Made by a program: the position numbers and the translations under genes. Below the pieces are notes generated by a model, which saw only the letters and a list, made by a program, of their open reading frames with translations, had not been told where the DNA came from and ran no database searches. This document shows positions 1 through 9,170 of a DNA stretch of 64,000 nucleotides, piece by piece (the first letter of the stretch is position 1; the number at the start of each line of letters is the position of its first letter). The stretch comes from Pectobacterium atrosepticum. GTDB lineage: Bacteria > Pseudomonadota > Gammaproteobacteria > Enterobacterales > Enterobacteriaceae. The stretch spans positions 744,001-808,000 of the forward strand of contig CP036163.1 of assembly GCA_019056595.1 (NCBI GenBank), in the 5' to 3' direction.

Positions 1-2
1 GT

Positions 3-1283
3 GATGGTTCACTGCAATTAACGATCGCTATCGCCGACCCAACCGCCTATGTGGATGCAGGCAGCGAGTTGGACAACATTGCACGCCAGCGCGCCTTCAC
101 CAACTATTTGCCCGGCTTCAACATCCCGATGCTGCCGCGCGCGCTGTCGGACGATATCTGTTCCCTGCGCCCGAACGAGCGTCGCCCTGTTCTCGCCTGC
201 CGCGTGACGATTGCCGCTGACGGTGCGCTGGGTGACGATATCCACTTCTTTGCCGCCTCGATCGAATCCAAAGCCAAATTAGCGTATGACAACGTCTCTG
301 ACTGGTTGGAAAACCAAGGCGAATGGCAGCCGCAGAACGAAGAGATTGCCGAACAAATCCGTTTGCTGCATCGCCTCTGTCTGGCACGCAGTGAATGGCG
401 CACCACACACGCGCTGGTGTTTAAAGATCGCCCGGATTATCGCTTCCTGCTGGGTGAAAAAGGCGAAGTGTTGGATATCGTAGTTGAACACCGTCGCATC
501 GCTAACCGTATCGTTGAAGAATCAATGATTGCAGCCAACGTCTGCGCAGCCATTGTGCTGCGCGACAAGCTGGGCTTTGGCATCTATAACGTGCATAACG
601 GCTTCGATCCTGCCTCGATTGAACAAGCGGTCGCCGTACTGGACACGCATGGCGTTCAGGCCGACGCGCAGACGCTGTTGACGCTCGATGGCTTCTGCAC
701 GCTGCGCCGCGAGCTGGATGCCCAGCCGACGCAGTTCCTGGATAGCCGTATCCGTCGCTTCCAGTCATTTGCAGAAGTCAGCACCACACCGGGGCCACAC
801 TTTGGTCTGGGGCTGGAAGCTTATGCCACCTGGACATCCCCGATCCGTAAATACGGCGATATGGTGAACCACCGTTTGCTGAAAGCGATTATCACCGGAC
901 AGGCCGCGGAAAAACCGCAGGACGACGTCACGGTACAACTGGCCGAGCGCCGTCGCCTTAACCGTATGGCTGAGCGTGATGTCGGTGACTGGCTGTATGC
1001 TCGCTACCTTAAGGATAAAGCAGGTACAGATATTCGCTTCAACGCGGAAATCATTGACGTCACGCGCGGTGGCCTGCGCGTTCGCCTTTTAGATAACGGC
1101 GCGGTGGTGTTTATTCCGTCATCCTTTATCCACGCCGTGCGCGATGAACTGGTGTGCAGCCAGGAAATGGGTACCCTCTCGGTAAAAGGCGAAGTGGTTT
1201 ATCGTCAGGGGGATACGCTGGACGTCATCATCGCTGAAGTTCGTCTGGAAACCCGCAGCATCGTGGCAAAACCTGCCGCATAA
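3..1283 (+). CDS. rnb: Exoribonuclease II, 3' part (start outside window)
   Basis: RNase II degrades single-stranded RNA processively from the 3' end. The open frame runs in from the window edge and about 426 codons are present, against 644 for the E. coli enzyme, so roughly the first third (cold-shock domains and the start of the RNB domain with its catalytic aspartates) is missing. The remaining RNB domain shows the conserved block [14 protein letters not shown] near residue 278 of the visible part, which contains the catalytic arginine. The C-terminal S1 RNA-binding domain follows, at about the last 90 residues ([20 protein letters not shown]). A hairpin lies 28 bp after the stop codon. 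Assignment is firm; only the N-terminus cannot be judged. Confidence 0.95.
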   Translation, partial: DGSLQLTIAIADPTAYVDAGSELDNIARQRAFTNYLPGFNIPMLPRALSDDICSLRPNERRPVLACRVTIAADGALGDDIHFFAASIESKAKLAYDNVSDWLENQGEWQPQNEEIAEQIRLLHRLCLARSEWRTTHALVFKDRPDYRFLLGEKGEVLDIVVEHRRIANRIVEESMIAANVCAAIVLRDKLGFGIYNVHNGFDPASIEQAVAVLDTHGVQADAQTLLTLDGFCTLRRELDAQPTQFLDSRIRRFQSFAEVSTTPGPHFGLGLEAYATWTSPIRKYGDMVNHRLLKAIITGQAAEKPQDDVTVQLAERRRLNRMAERDVGDWLYARYLKDKAGTDIRFNAEIIDVTRGGLRVRLLDNGAVVFIPSSFIHAVRDELVCSQEMGTLSVKGEVVYRQGDTLDVIIAEVRLETRSIVAKPAA

Positions 1284-1311
1284 TAGTCATACTGCTGCAA
1301 TACAGCATCTC

Positions 1312-1344
1312 CGCGCGGGCGTTCATAGTGAACTGACCCGCGCG
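1312..1344 (+). terminator. Hairpin downstream of rnb
   Basis: CGCGCGGG (1312-1319) pairs with CCCGCGCG (1337-1344), and an inner GTTCA/TGAAC stem sits inside it. A mixed T/C tail (TCATCATCGTTT) follows instead of a clean T run, so it is a probable but not textbook Rho-independent terminator of rnb. Confidence 0.5.
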
Positions 1345-1442
1345 TCATCATCGTTTATTCCGCTATATGATTTAGCCGCGCCGGATCCGTTTTGAGAACA
1401 ATCAACGGCACGCATGCAACCCTACTAACAGGAGTGTTCCCG

Positions 1443-2360
1443 ATGAAGAAAATGACAATCGGCACATCCGCGATACAGGCTTCCAACATTGCGTTGGGCT
1501 GTATGCGAATGGCGAAGAAAAGCACGAATGAAACTGCTGACATCCTCAATGCTTCCGTTGAGGCTGGCATCGATTTCTTCGATCACGCCGATATCTATGG
1601 CTCAGGCTTGTCGGAAGAGATTTTCGCCGCAGGTTTACAGAAGACGTCCATCCGCCGGGAATCGCTTTTTCTGCAATCAAAATGCGGTATCCGTAAGGGC
1701 TTTTTTGATTTTTCCAAAGCGCACATCATCGCGTCCGTTGAAGGCAGCCTGCAACGTTTAAAAACAGACTATCTTGATACGCTCCTGTTGCACCGCCCGG
1801 ACACCTTATTTGAACCTGACGAAGTCGCTGCTGCATTCGATGAGTTGGAAAGTAGCGGGAAGGTTCGCCATTTCGGCGTCAGCAATCAGAATCCGTTGCA
1901 GATTGAGTTGCTGAAAAAATCCGTACGCCAGCCGCTCATCGCCAACCAGTTACAGTTCAGCATTATGCACACGGGCATGATTGATGCCGGCTTTAACGTG
2001 AATATGACAAACTCGGCATCGGTGAACCACGATGGCGCAATTCTGGAATACAGTCGTCTGAATACGATGACGATTCAAGCCTGGTCACCTTTCCAATACG
2101 GCTTTTTTGACGGCGTGTTTCTCGATAATGAGAAATTCCCCACGCTAAACGCAGCGATTGATCACATCGCAGAGCAACACAACGTCACCAACACCGCGAT
2201 CGCCACCGCGTGGATCTTGCGTCACCCAGCTGCCATGCAGGTGGTTATCGGCACCATGAGTCCAGAACGTATCCGTGACATTGCGGCGGCGTCTACATTG
2301 TCGCTCAGCCGCGAAGAATGGTACGAGATTTACCGCGCCGCCGGAAACGTCCTGCCTTAA
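1443..2360 (+). CDS. Aldo/keto reductase (YdhF-like)
   Basis: A predicted NADPH-dependent oxidoreductase of the aldo/keto reductase superfamily, 305 residues, close to the length of E. coli YdhF. The AKR catalytic tetrad is visible: Asp and Tyr in DFFDHADIYGSG (about residues 44-55), Lys in LFLQSKCGI (about 77-85) and His in LLHRPD (about 117-122). The C-terminal part has the usual IATAWILRHP and cofactor-binding region. The frame is open from 1392, but the ATG at 1443 is preceded by AGGAG at a good distance and starts at the family's usual N-terminus (MKKMTIGTSAIQASNIALGCMRM). It is monocistronic between rnb and cstA. The physiological substrate cannot be read from the sequence. Confidence 0.85.
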   Translation: MKKMTIGTSAIQASNIALGCMRMAKKSTNETADILNASVEAGIDFFDHADIYGSGLSEEIFAAGLQKTSIRRESLFLQSKCGIRKGFFDFSKAHIIASVEGSLQRLKTDYLDTLLLHRPDTLFEPDEVAAAFDELESSGKVRHFGVSNQNPLQIELLKKSVRQPLIANQLQFSIMHTGMIDAGFNVNMTNSASVNHDGAILEYSRLNTMTIQAWSPFQYGFFDGVFLDNEKFPTLNAAIDHIAEQHNVTNTAIATAWILRHPAAMQVVIGTMSPERIRDIAAASTLSLSREEWYEIYRAAGNVLP

Positions 2361-2367
2361 GCGCATC

Positions 2368-2403
2368 GGCCCTGCCAGCCACTGAATTATCCACAGCAGG
2401 GCC
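2368..2403 (+). terminator. Possible terminator hairpin after the aldo/keto reductase
   Basis: GGCCCTGC (2368-2375) is the reverse complement of GCAGGGCC (2396-2403), with a 20-nt loop. Only a weak T-rich stretch (TCTGATTT) follows. It may terminate the reductase transcript. Confidence 0.4.
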
Positions 2404-2547
2404 TCTGATTTACCGCTTCTACATGTTAGCCATTGTTTAGCCTTTAAGTTTCTTTACAGAAATTCACGTTCGCTCACATTTTCTCATCCATTCGCTTCTC
2501 TTCGTCAACAAACCCACTATTGTTAAATTGCATTAACACCCGCGCCA

Positions 2548-2673
2548 TATACCTCAAATAATTCGAGTTGCAGGAAGGCGGCAAACGCATGAATCCCCAG
2601 GAGCTTACACAAGTAAGTGACTGGGGTGAGTAAGAGAAGCCAACGCACATGCAGCTTGAAGTATTACGGTATA
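2548..2673. repeat. ERIC element (enterobacterial repetitive intergenic consensus)
   Basis: A 126-bp imperfect palindrome beginning TATACC and ending GGTATA. Its core contains GAATCCCCAGGAGCTTACA and AAGTAAGTGACTGGGGTGAG, which are the binding sequences of the classical ERIC1R and ERIC2 primers. It lies between the aldo/keto reductase and cstA, ending about 30 bp before the cstA start, so it would be transcribed in the cstA leader if the promoter is upstream. A second, more diverged copy of 127 bp lies at 26792-26918. Confidence 0.92.
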
Positions 2674-2703
2674 CCCTTTCTGAATAACGAAGGAGCCGTT
2701 GTT

Positions 2704-4767
2704 ATGAGTAACATAAAGAGCATTGTGATCTGGCTGCTAGTCGGACTGGCGGGCGCTTTTTCGTTCGCTATGCTGGCGCTAAGCCGAGGTGAGCACGTCA
2801 ATGCGGTATGGTTGGTTATCGCCGCAGTATCGTGTTACAGCATCGCTTATCGGTTTTACAGCCTGTTTATCGCCAAAAAAGTGTTTGAGCTCGACGATCG
2901 CCGACTAACACCGGCTGAACGTCATAACGACGGTCTGGATTACGTCCCCACCAATAAATGGGTACTGTTCGGACACCACTTCGCCGCTATTGCTGGGGCA
3001 GGTCCGCTGGTTGGACCGATTCTCGCCGCACAGATGGGTTTTCTTCCCGGCACAATCTGGATTTTGGTCGGCGTGATGCTGGCGGGTGCCGTGCAGGATT
3101 TTCTGGTGCTGTTTATCTCCACACGTCGTGACGGTCGTTCGCTGGGGGAAATGGCAAAACAGGAACTGGGCACGTTCGCGGGTATTATCACCATGCTCGG
3201 TGCGCTGGGCGTCATGATCATCATTCTTTCGGCGCTGGCACTGGTTGTCGTTAAAGCGTTAGCGGAAAGCCCGTGGGGGTTGTTTACGATCGCCGCCACC
3301 ATCCCCATCGCGCTCTTCATGGGCGTTTACATGCGCTTTTTACGTCCGGGTAAAATCGCTGAAGTGTCCATCATCGGCTTTGTGCTAATGATGCTGGCGA
3401 TTGTCTACGGCGGCAACATCGCCGCACACCCATACTGGGGCCCATTCTTCACGCTGAAAGGCACATCGCTCACTTGGGTGCTGGTTATCTACGGCTTCGT
3501 GGCGTCAGTCCTGCCCGTCTGGCTGCTGCTGGCACCGCGTGATTACCTCTCTACGTTCCTGAAAATCGGGGTTATTATCGGGCTGGCCTTCGGTATCGTG
3601 TTCGCCATGCCGGAAATGAAAATGCCCGCTGTTTCTCGCTTTATTGATGGCAGCGGCCCCGTATTCTCAGGTTCTCTGTTCCCCTTCTTATTTATTACCA
3701 TCGCCTGCGGCGCGATTTCCGGCTTCCACGCCCTCGTTTCCAGCGGCACTACACCGAAGTTAATCGAGCGTGAGAGCCATATCCGTTTTATCGGATATGG
3801 TGCCATGTTGATGGAGTCCTTCGTGGCAATCATGGCGCTGATTTGTGCATCGGTCATCGAGCCGGGCATTTACTTTGCCATGAACTCACCCGCCGCACTG
3901 ATTGGCACCACGGTTGAGAGCGCTTCGCTGGCCATTAACAACTGGGGGTTTGTGATTACCCCGCAGGAATTGAGTGCCATTGCCAATGATGTCGGCGAAA
4001 TCTCTATTCTTTCCCGTGCCGGCGGCGCGCCAACCTTCGCGGTGGGCATGGCCTATATCATCACGGAAATCTTTAATAGCCGGGCGATGATGGCATTCTG
4101 GTATCACTTCGCGATTCTGTTTGAAGCCCTGTTCATTCTGACCGCCGTTGACGCCGGGACGCGCGCCTGTCGCTTCATGGTGCAGGATCTGGTCGGTATT
4201 GCGATTCCAAGATTAGCTAACAGCCGTTCCTGGATGGGGAATCTGGCCGGTACAACCGTTGCCGTTTCTGGCTGGGGATTCTTCGTGTATCAAGGTGTAA
4301 TCGACCCGTTGGGTGGTATTAACACGCTCTGGCCACTGTTCGGTATCGGTAACCAGATGCTCGCATCGATGGCGCTGATTCTCGGCACCGTGGTGTTGTT
4401 TAAGATGAAGAAACAGCGCTATGCGTGGGTGACTATCGTACCGACCGTCTGGCTGTTTATTACGTCGATGACAGCGGGTTGGCAAAAAATCTTCCATGAA
4501 AAACCGAGCATCGGCTTTCTGGCTCAGGCGAAACGCTTCGCTGCGGGTATTGAACAGAACACGCTGATCGCACCGGCTAAATCGATTAAAGACATGGAAA
4601 CCATCGTCTTCAGTAACCAGATCAACGCCGCACTGTGCGGGTTCTTCATGCTGGTGGCAGTGACTATGCTGGTTTCCGCGTTCTTCGTCATTCGTCGTGC
4701 ACTCAACAGCAATGTGCCAACGACAAAAGAGACGCCGATTGTCTTACGGGACGGCGCTCAACCTTAA
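2704..4767 (+). CDS. cstA: Carbon starvation protein A, peptide/pyruvate transporter family
   Basis: A polytopic inner-membrane protein of the CstA family; members import peptides (CstA) or pyruvate (BtsT/YjiY), and several are carbon-starvation induced. The protein has 687 residues (E. coli CstA has 701) with the family blocks NDGLDYVPTNKWVLFGHHFAAIAG, GPILAAQMG, LAPRDYLSTFLKIG, SGFHALVSSGTTPK and DPLGGINTLWPLFGIGNQM. About 16-18 hydrophobic segments span the whole length. The frame is open from 2617, but ATG 2704 has GAAGGAG upstream and the residues before it derive from the ERIC element. A strong terminator follows. By sequence it resembles both CstA and BtsT, so substrate (peptide or pyruvate) remains open. 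Confidence 0.88.
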   Translation: MSNIKSIVIWLLVGLAGAFSFAMLALSRGEHVNAVWLVIAAVSCYSIAYRFYSLFIAKKVFELDDRRLTPAERHNDGLDYVPTNKWVLFGHHFAAIAGAGPLVGPILAAQMGFLPGTIWILVGVMLAGAVQDFLVLFISTRRDGRSLGEMAKQELGTFAGIITMLGALGVMIIILSALALVVVKALAESPWGLFTIAATIPIALFMGVYMRFLRPGKIAEVSIIGFVLMMLAIVYGGNIAAHPYWGPFFTLKGTSLTWVLVIYGFVASVLPVWLLLAPRDYLSTFLKIGVIIGLAFGIVFAMPEMKMPAVSRFIDGSGPVFSGSLFPFLFITIACGAISGFHALVSSGTTPKLIERESHIRFIGYGAMLMESFVAIMALICASVIEPGIYFAMNSPAALIGTTVESASLAINNWGFVITPQELSAIANDVGEISILSRAGGAPTFAVGMAYIITEIFNSRAMMAFWYHFAILFEALFILTAVDAGTRACRFMVQDLVGIAIPRLANSRSWMGNLAGTTVAVSGWGFFVYQGVIDPLGGINTLWPLFGIGNQMLASMALILGTVVLFKMKKQRYAWVTIVPTVWLFITSMTAGWQKIFHEKPSIGFLAQAKRFAAGIEQNTLIAPAKSIKDMETIVFSNQINAALCGFFMLVAVTMLVSAFFVIRRALNSNVPTTKETPIVLRDGAQP

Positions 4768-4789
4768 ACGTCGTCGGCGTATATTCTCC

Positions 4790-4817
4790 AATCCCTCCCG
4801 CGTGGAGGGATTTTTTT
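4790..4817 (+). terminator. Rho-independent terminator of cstA
   Basis: AATCCCTCC (4790-4798), loop CGCGT, GGAGGGATT (4804-4812), followed by a continuous T run through 4817: a textbook intrinsic terminator 23 bp after the cstA stop codon. Confidence 0.9.
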
Positions 4818-4885
4818 AATCAAAGATAACGTTTTAGGGAATTAGAGTTGAATTAGTGCAGGTCAGGAGCAGCGACATGTGACTC

Positions 4886-4912
4886 TAACGACGCAACGGG
4901 CTTGCGTCGTTA
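4886..4912 (-). terminator. Hairpin downstream of araD
   Basis: A perfect 11-bp stem (TAACGACGCAA with TTGCGTCGTTA, loop CGGGC) lies 30 bp beyond the araD stop codon. No T tract follows on the minus strand, so termination strength is uncertain; it could also protect the 3' end of the araD message. Confidence 0.5.
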
Positions 4913-4941
4913 AGGTAAACCGAAGAGGAACTACTGTCGGT

Positions 4942-5637
4942 TTATTGTCCGTAATACGCGTTCTTACCGTGCTTACGCAAGTAGTGTTTATCCAACAGCG
5001 TTTGCTGCATCTCGCCCAACTGAGGTGTTAGCTGGCGCGAGAAAATTCCCATGTAGGCAAGCTCTTCCAGAACCACGGCATTATGCACCGCATTATCGGC
5101 ATCTTTCCCCCACGCAAAGGGGCCATGCGAGTTAACCAACACGGCTGGGACATCCATCGGAGAAATGCCGCGCTGGCGGAAAGTTTCGACTATCACCGTT
5201 CCCGTATCCCACTCATAGCGACAGTTGATTTCCTCGTCCGTCATCAGACGCGTGCAGGGAATGGGGCCATAAAAGTAGTCCGCATGCGTCGTTCCCCAGG
5301 CGGGGATATCTTTACCGGCTTGCGCCCAGATCGTGGCATGGCGGGAATGGGTATGAACAATACCGCCGATATCGGCAAATTCCAGATACAGTACACGGTG
5401 GGTATCGGTATCTGACGATGGTTTCTTCGTCCCCTCCACCACTTTGCCGCTTTCCAGCTCAACGACAACCATATCCTCCAACGTCATGGCCGAATACTCC
5501 ACGCCGGAAGGCTTGATCACCATCAGGCCACGCTGTCGGTCTACCGCACTGACATTTCCCCAAGTAAACGTCACCAGATGGTGCTGCGGCAAGGCCAGAT
5601 TGGCTTCCAACACCTGTTTTTTTAGCGTTTCTAACAT
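4942..5637 (-). CDS. araD: L-ribulose-5-phosphate 4-epimerase
   Basis: Converts L-ribulose 5-phosphate to D-xylulose 5-phosphate in L-arabinose catabolism, a retro-aldol reaction needing a divalent metal. It has 231 residues, the same as E. coli AraD, and aligns along its whole length. The phosphate- and metal-binding blocks are visible: KPSGVEYS and [11 protein letters not shown] (about 42-82), [15 protein letters not shown] with the metal histidines (about 91-105), [10 protein letters not shown] with the catalytic aspartate (about 114-123), and the C-terminal [13 protein letters not shown] with the catalytic tyrosine. It stands alone: araA, araB and araC are not beside it, so the rest of the pathway must be elsewhere in the genome. 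The ATG at 5637 is the family start. Confidence 0.95.
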   Translation of the reverse strand: MLETLKKQVLEANLALPQHHLVTFTWGNVSAVDRQRGLMVIKPSGVEYSAMTLEDMVVVELESGKVVEGTKKPSSDTDTHRVLYLEFADIGGIVHTHSRHATIWAQAGKDIPAWGTTHADYFYGPIPCTRLMTDEEINCRYEWDTGTVIVETFRQRGISPMDVPAVLVNSHGPFAWGKDADNAVHNAVVLEELAYMGIFSRQLTPQLGEMQQTLLDKHYLRKHGKNAYYGQ

Positions 5638-5973
5638 AATCAGTCTCCCATCGGCGCGATGACACCATTCTCGCGGCCTGAGGATCTCGTCGCTATGGGC
5701 TAAATCGCTAAAGACCTAGCGGTGTTCTGCTATGGGAAAAAGAAAGAGACATGCCACAGAATTGAGCAAAAAACAGCCAAATTTATCAATTATTGCTATC
5801 GTTAAGGTAACGTAGGGGAATTAAGAGTTTTTACCTGTTGCAGTTTTTCCCGATGATTATACTTGTCATCACGCGGTAAAGGGCTCGGTTTCTTTATTTA
5901 ATACCGTATAAAGCACTTTTTTCGATATTTTCCTCACAAGAAACGTGAGGCCAAGAGCAGAAAGGGGAAGAAA
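5638..5973. promoter_or_regulatory. Divergent intergenic region araD/osmB
   Basis: This 336-bp gap should hold the araD promoter (leftward) and the osmB promoter (rightward). A short perfect inverted repeat CCTCAC/GTGAGG (5932-5950) lies just upstream of the osmB ribosome-binding site AAAGGGGAAG. I recognised no confident AraC, CRP or RcsB site by eye. Confidence 0.4.
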
Positions 5974-6189
5974 ATGACATTAAACAAACGCGTTGCAACG
6001 GCCGCTCTGGCAATTACGCTTGCTGTTACGCTGGTGGGCTGTTCAAACATGTCAAAACGTGACCGCAATACCGCCATTGGCGCCGGTGCGGGAGCGGTAG
6101 GTGGGGCTATCTTAACGGATGGCGGAACATTAGGAACGTTGGGCGGAGCCGCTATCGGCGGGCTGATTGGCCGTCAGGTCGATAAATAA
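5974..6189 (+). CDS. osmB: Osmotically inducible lipoprotein B
   Basis: A small lipoprotein of 71 residues (E. coli OsmB 72), thought to sit in the outer membrane and induced by osmotic stress and in stationary phase in E. coli. The N-terminal signal peptide ends in the lipobox LVGC, with Cys23 as the lipidated residue, and the conserved SKRDRNTAIGAGAGAVGGAILTDG block forms the glycine-zipper region, followed by GTLGGAAIGGLIGRQV. The start ATG has AAAGGGG upstream. It faces yciH, with a hairpin in between, as in E. coli. Confidence 0.93.
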   Translation: MTLNKRVATAALAITLAVTLVGCSNMSKRDRNTAIGAGAGAVGGAILTDGGTLGTLGGAAIGGLIGRQVDK

Positions 6190-6198
6190 CGAATTTGT

Positions 6199-6230
6199 AG
6201 CAGCAGGTTGACGGGAGTAAACCTGCTGCT
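6199..6230. terminator. Hairpin between convergent osmB and yciH
   Basis: AGCAGCAGGTT (6199-6209) and AACCTGCTGCT (6220-6230) form a perfect 11-bp stem with a 10-nt loop, 9 bp after the osmB stop codon. A CTCATACT tail rather than a T run follows; it may serve both convergent genes. Confidence 0.55.
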
Positions 6231-6246
6231 CTCATACTCGTCATAC

Positions 6247-6576
6247 TTAGCCACCAGCCAGCTTAACCTTCATCCCTTTCGCTTCCAGAAGCTGTTTTAG
6301 CAGGTCTCGCTTGTCTCCCTGAATTTCGATCACGCCTTCTTTCACTGAACCGCCGCAGCCGCATTTTTTCTTCAGTTCAGCAGCCAGCTTATCCAATACG
6401 GCATCGTCAAGATCGAGACCGCTAATCAGGCATACACCCTTCCCTTTGCGTCCGCTCGTCTGGCGCTGAATGCGCACGATACCATCGCCCTTTGGCCGAA
6501 CGACCTTTTCTTCTTCCGGCGTAATGCGCCCAGTATCTGTAGAGTAAACCAGTTGACTGTTCTTATCATGATTCAT
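6247..6576 (-). CDS. yciH: SUI1/eIF1-family translation factor YciH
   Basis: A 109-residue protein of the SUI1/eIF1 fold (E. coli YciH has 108), reported to influence the fidelity of bacterial translation initiation. The SUI1 core is visible as [25 protein letters not shown] (about 33-57) and [35 protein letters not shown] (about 67-101), the latter including the conserved cysteine-glycine loop. Its start codon overlaps the stop of pyrF by 3-4 bp (6573-6576), so the two are translationally coupled in a pyrF-yciH operon, as in E. coli. Confidence 0.94.
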   Translation of the reverse strand: MNHDKNSQLVYSTDTGRITPEEEKVVRPKGDGIVRIQRQTSGRKGKGVCLISGLDLDDAVLDKLAAELKKKCGCGGSVKEGVIEIQGDKRDLLKQLLEAKGMKVKLAGG

Positions 6577-7316
6577 GATGCAATACCGTTTAGCAGCGAC
6601 GCGCGAATATCACGCAGCGTCTGAGCCGGATCAGACGATTGGGTGATCGGACGTCCAATCACCATGTAATCCACGCCTGCCTGCTGCGCCTGAACGGGCG
6701 TCATGATGCGGCGCTGATCGCCAACGTCACTGCCTGCGGGGCGAATCCCCGGCGTGACCAGCTTAAATGCCTGACCGCATACCTGCTTCAACCGCTGCGC
6801 TTCATGTGCAGAGCACACCACGCCATCCAACCCACTGTTATGCGTTAGCACAGCCAGCCTTTCCGCCTGCTCCGCTGGGCTAAGGGTAATGCCAAGCCCG
6901 CGTAGATCTTCTTCGTCCATACTGGTCAACACGGTCACGGCAATCAGCAGCGGTGCATCTTTACCAAACGGCACCAGCGCGTCTTTCGCCGCTGCCATCA
7001 TACGCGAACCGCCGCTGGCGTGGACATTGACCATCCACACGCCAAGATCGGCGGCTGCCGCCACAGCATGCGCGACGGTGTTCGGAATATCGTGGAATTT
7101 CAGATCGAGAAACACATCAAAGCCGCGCTGTTGCAACGTCTGTACGAACTGTGGGCCAAATAAGGTAAACATCTCTTTGCCTACCTTCAAACGGCAATCC
7201 TGCGGATCGATACGGTCAACAAACGACAGCGCTGCATCCTGGCTGGCATAGTCCAACGCGACAACAATCGGGGATGATACCGTTTGATTCTTTTGCTGTA
7301 GATTCTCGTTTTTCAT
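6573..7316 (-). CDS. pyrF: Orotidine 5'-phosphate decarboxylase
   Basis: Last step of de novo UMP synthesis: decarboxylation of OMP to UMP. It has 247 residues against 245 in E. coli, a TIM-barrel fold, with the catalytic [15 protein letters not shown] block (about 71-85) holding the Asp-Lys-Asp network, [13 protein letters not shown] (about 43-55) and the C-terminal phosphate-binding [18 protein letters not shown] and DYMVIGRPI. It overlaps yciH and lies downstream of lapB, as in E. coli. Confidence 0.96.
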   Translation of the reverse strand: MKNENLQQKNQTVSSPIVVALDYASQDAALSFVDRIDPQDCRLKVGKEMFTLFGPQFVQTLQQRGFDVFLDLKFHDIPNTVAHAVAAAADLGVWMVNVHASGGSRMMAAAKDALVPFGKDAPLLIAVTVLTSMDEEDLRGLGITLSPAEQAERLAVLTHNSGLDGVVCSAHEAQRLKQVCGQAFKLVTPGIRPAGSDVGDQRRIMTPVQAQQAGVDYMVIGRPITQSSDPAQTLRDIRASLLNGIAS

Positions 7317-7498
7317 TCGTCACCCAGTCTCTAGCGAAGCCAAAATTCCCGCCGCATTCTACATCCCTCGCCCCCGAAATCCCAGCCACCTGAAGACCAA
7401 TGCGATTAAAGAAGTCTGCTGAAACGGAAATCACGTACAATTATTAGCATGTTGTAACTAAAGTACGTTAAAAAATAGCCGCTCAATATCGCGAGAGG

Positions 7499-8668
7499 CT
7501 ATTGTCCGTCTAATCCACGGATCGGCTTCACGCTGGCCCAGGTACGACAGGAAGGACATTGCCAATAGAGGGATTGTGACGTGAAACCGCATTTACGGCA
7601 GCTGTAGCGGGGCTTAGTACGAATCTGCTCGCCCACCATGTCGCGCAGCACCACCAGGCTTTCTTTTGCTCGTCCGTCTTCCGCTTCATGCAGGTGAAAA
7701 TCCATCAGGCGATGGAACACACGCATAGTCGGGTGACGTTGCAGCTGACGATTGATGTAGACCTGCGCAACCTCTGCACCCTCTTCCCTTTCGAGGATAT
7801 CGGCCAGCATCAATTCCGCCGTCGCTCCGGTATTTTCTTCCACGCAGCGCTTGAGGAAATGAGCCCAATCCAAGGTGTTACCTAAGTGCTGATAGCACTC
7901 CTGCAACATCGGTAATGTTTCACTGACCAGCTCTTTATCTTGATCGAGAACCTGCCGCAAGGCCTCCACCGCACGTGAATAATCCTGCTGCGCCATGTAA
8001 ATACGCCCCATCATAATGGACGCACGAGCGCACTGGTTGTCCGCCGAGGCCCCTTTCTTCAGGAACGTTAACGCTTTATCCAGATCGTCACTGCCCATAG
8101 CCAGCAGCGCTAACTCGCAGTAAAAATGAGCGATGTCCACGCGAAGCTCATCTTTTCCCATTTTGACCAGTTTTTCCGCAACATCTATCGCCGTCTGCCA
8201 GTCGCTGGTGGCCTGATGGATCTGCAATAGCTGCTGTAAAGCGCTACGCCGAAAATCTTCTTCATCCACCAGTTGGTTAAAAATCTCTTCGGCACGGTCA
8301 TACAGACCAGCAGCCATGTAATCGCGACCCAGCTGCTGCACCGCCAGCAGGCGTTGTTCAAAGGTTAACGATGCGCTTTCGGTCAGTGCCTGATGGATGC
8401 GAATCGCACGGTCAACTTCGCCGCGCGAGCGAAACAGGTTACCGAGCGTGAGGTGGGCTTCAAAGGTATTACTGTCATCCTTGAGCATGTCGAGGAACAG
8501 TTCCACCGCCTTATCCTGCTGGTTAGACAACAGGAAGTTAACCCCGGTAACATATTCACGGGACAGGCGGTTGGATTCCTGCTCTTTGTCCTGCTGCGCA
8601 CTTCTGCGACCCATGTACCAACCGTACGCGGCGGCCACGGGCAGCAACAGAAACAGCAGTTCTAACAT
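7499..8668 (-). CDS. lapB: Lipopolysaccharide assembly protein B (TPR, rubredoxin-like zinc domain)
   Basis: LapB (YciM) is an inner-membrane protein that regulates LPS synthesis by directing LpxC to the FtsH protease. It has 389 residues, the same as in E. coli. Residues 1-20 form one transmembrane helix (LELLFLLLPVAAAYGWYMG). Tandem TPR repeats fill about residues 30-330, and the C-terminus has the rubredoxin-like CRKCGF...CPSC metal site (about 358-375). It is preceded by lapA with a 12-bp gap, so both are co-transcribed. Confidence 0.96.
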   Translation of the reverse strand: MLELLFLLLPVAAAYGWYMGRRSAQQDKEQESNRLSREYVTGVNFLLSNQQDKAVELFLDMLKDDSNTFEAHLTLGNLFRSRGEVDRAIRIHQALTESASLTFEQRLLAVQQLGRDYMAAGLYDRAEEIFNQLVDEEDFRRSALQQLLQIHQATSDWQTAIDVAEKLVKMGKDELRVDIAHFYCELALLAMGSDDLDKALTFLKKGASADNQCARASIMMGRIYMAQQDYSRAVEALRQVLDQDKELVSETLPMLQECYQHLGNTLDWAHFLKRCVEENTGATAELMLADILEREEGAEVAQVYINRQLQRHPTMRVFHRLMDFHLHEAEDGRAKESLVVLRDMVGEQIRTKPRYSCRKCGFTSQSLYWQCPSCRTWASVKPIRGLDGQ

Positions 8669-8680
8669 AGAGAGAATTCC

Positions 8681-8986
8681 TTAGTGGGTGACCGTCTGCA
8701 CCGGCGTCACATTCTCCTCGGTGGAGGTAGAAAGCTGTTGTTCCAGACGCTTGATTTTACGTTGTGCACGGCCAATCGCAATGCGCTGACGCAGATAAAA
8801 CAGACCACAGATAACCCAGCCAAGAACAAAGCCCAAGGCAAACAGCGTGGCGAGCAGTGTGGAGATACGATAATCCCCCTGTGCCAGCAGGTAGTTAAAT
8901 GTCACAACCTGATCGTTGTGCGCACCCAGTGTGACAGAAATGATGAATATCGCCAGCACGAGTAAAAAAATCAGCAAATATTTCAC
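8681..8986 (-). CDS. lapA: Lipopolysaccharide assembly protein A (DUF1049)
   Basis: LapA (YciS), 101 residues, is the small membrane partner of LapB. Two transmembrane helices (about 1-20 and 43-65) flank a short periplasmic loop; a charged cytoplasmic tail follows, with a coiled-coil-like RAQRKIKRLEQQLST segment. It is the first gene of the lapA-lapB pair. In E. coli pgpB is directly upstream; here a 10-kb pentose locus separates them. Confidence 0.93.
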   Translation of the reverse strand: MKYLLIFLLVLAIFIISVTLGAHNDQVVTFNYLLAQGDYRISTLLATLFALGFVLGWVICGLFYLRQRIAIGRAQRKIKRLEQQLSTSTEENVTPVQTVTH

Positions 8987-9025
8987 ATTGTCCTTCCTGT
9001 GATATCCATTAACCGGATGAATTAT

Positions 9026-9038
9026 GCCAAATTTTGGC
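9026..9038. promoter_or_regulatory. Short palindrome between lapA and the SorC regulator
   Basis: GCCAAATTTTGGC, with arms GCCAAA/TTTGGC around a central T, lies in the divergent gap. It could be an operator for either gene, but it does not resemble the paired palindromes of the pentose operon and no partner site was found. Confidence 0.25.
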
Positions 9039-9170
9039 GACTAACCCCATTAAATTACCATGTCCAGCACGGACAGGGAAATCAAGAACCGACCTCCACT
9101 GCCGTCTATGCTTGTTATTTATTCTGTGCTGAATAAAAATGACAGCAGCATGCCAGCAAGGGGAAAAGTC

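Noticed and set aside
2617-2703. Upstream extension of cstA by 29 codons
   Set aside because: It is read from the ERIC element, and the ATG at 2704 has a good GAAGGAG site and matches the family start.
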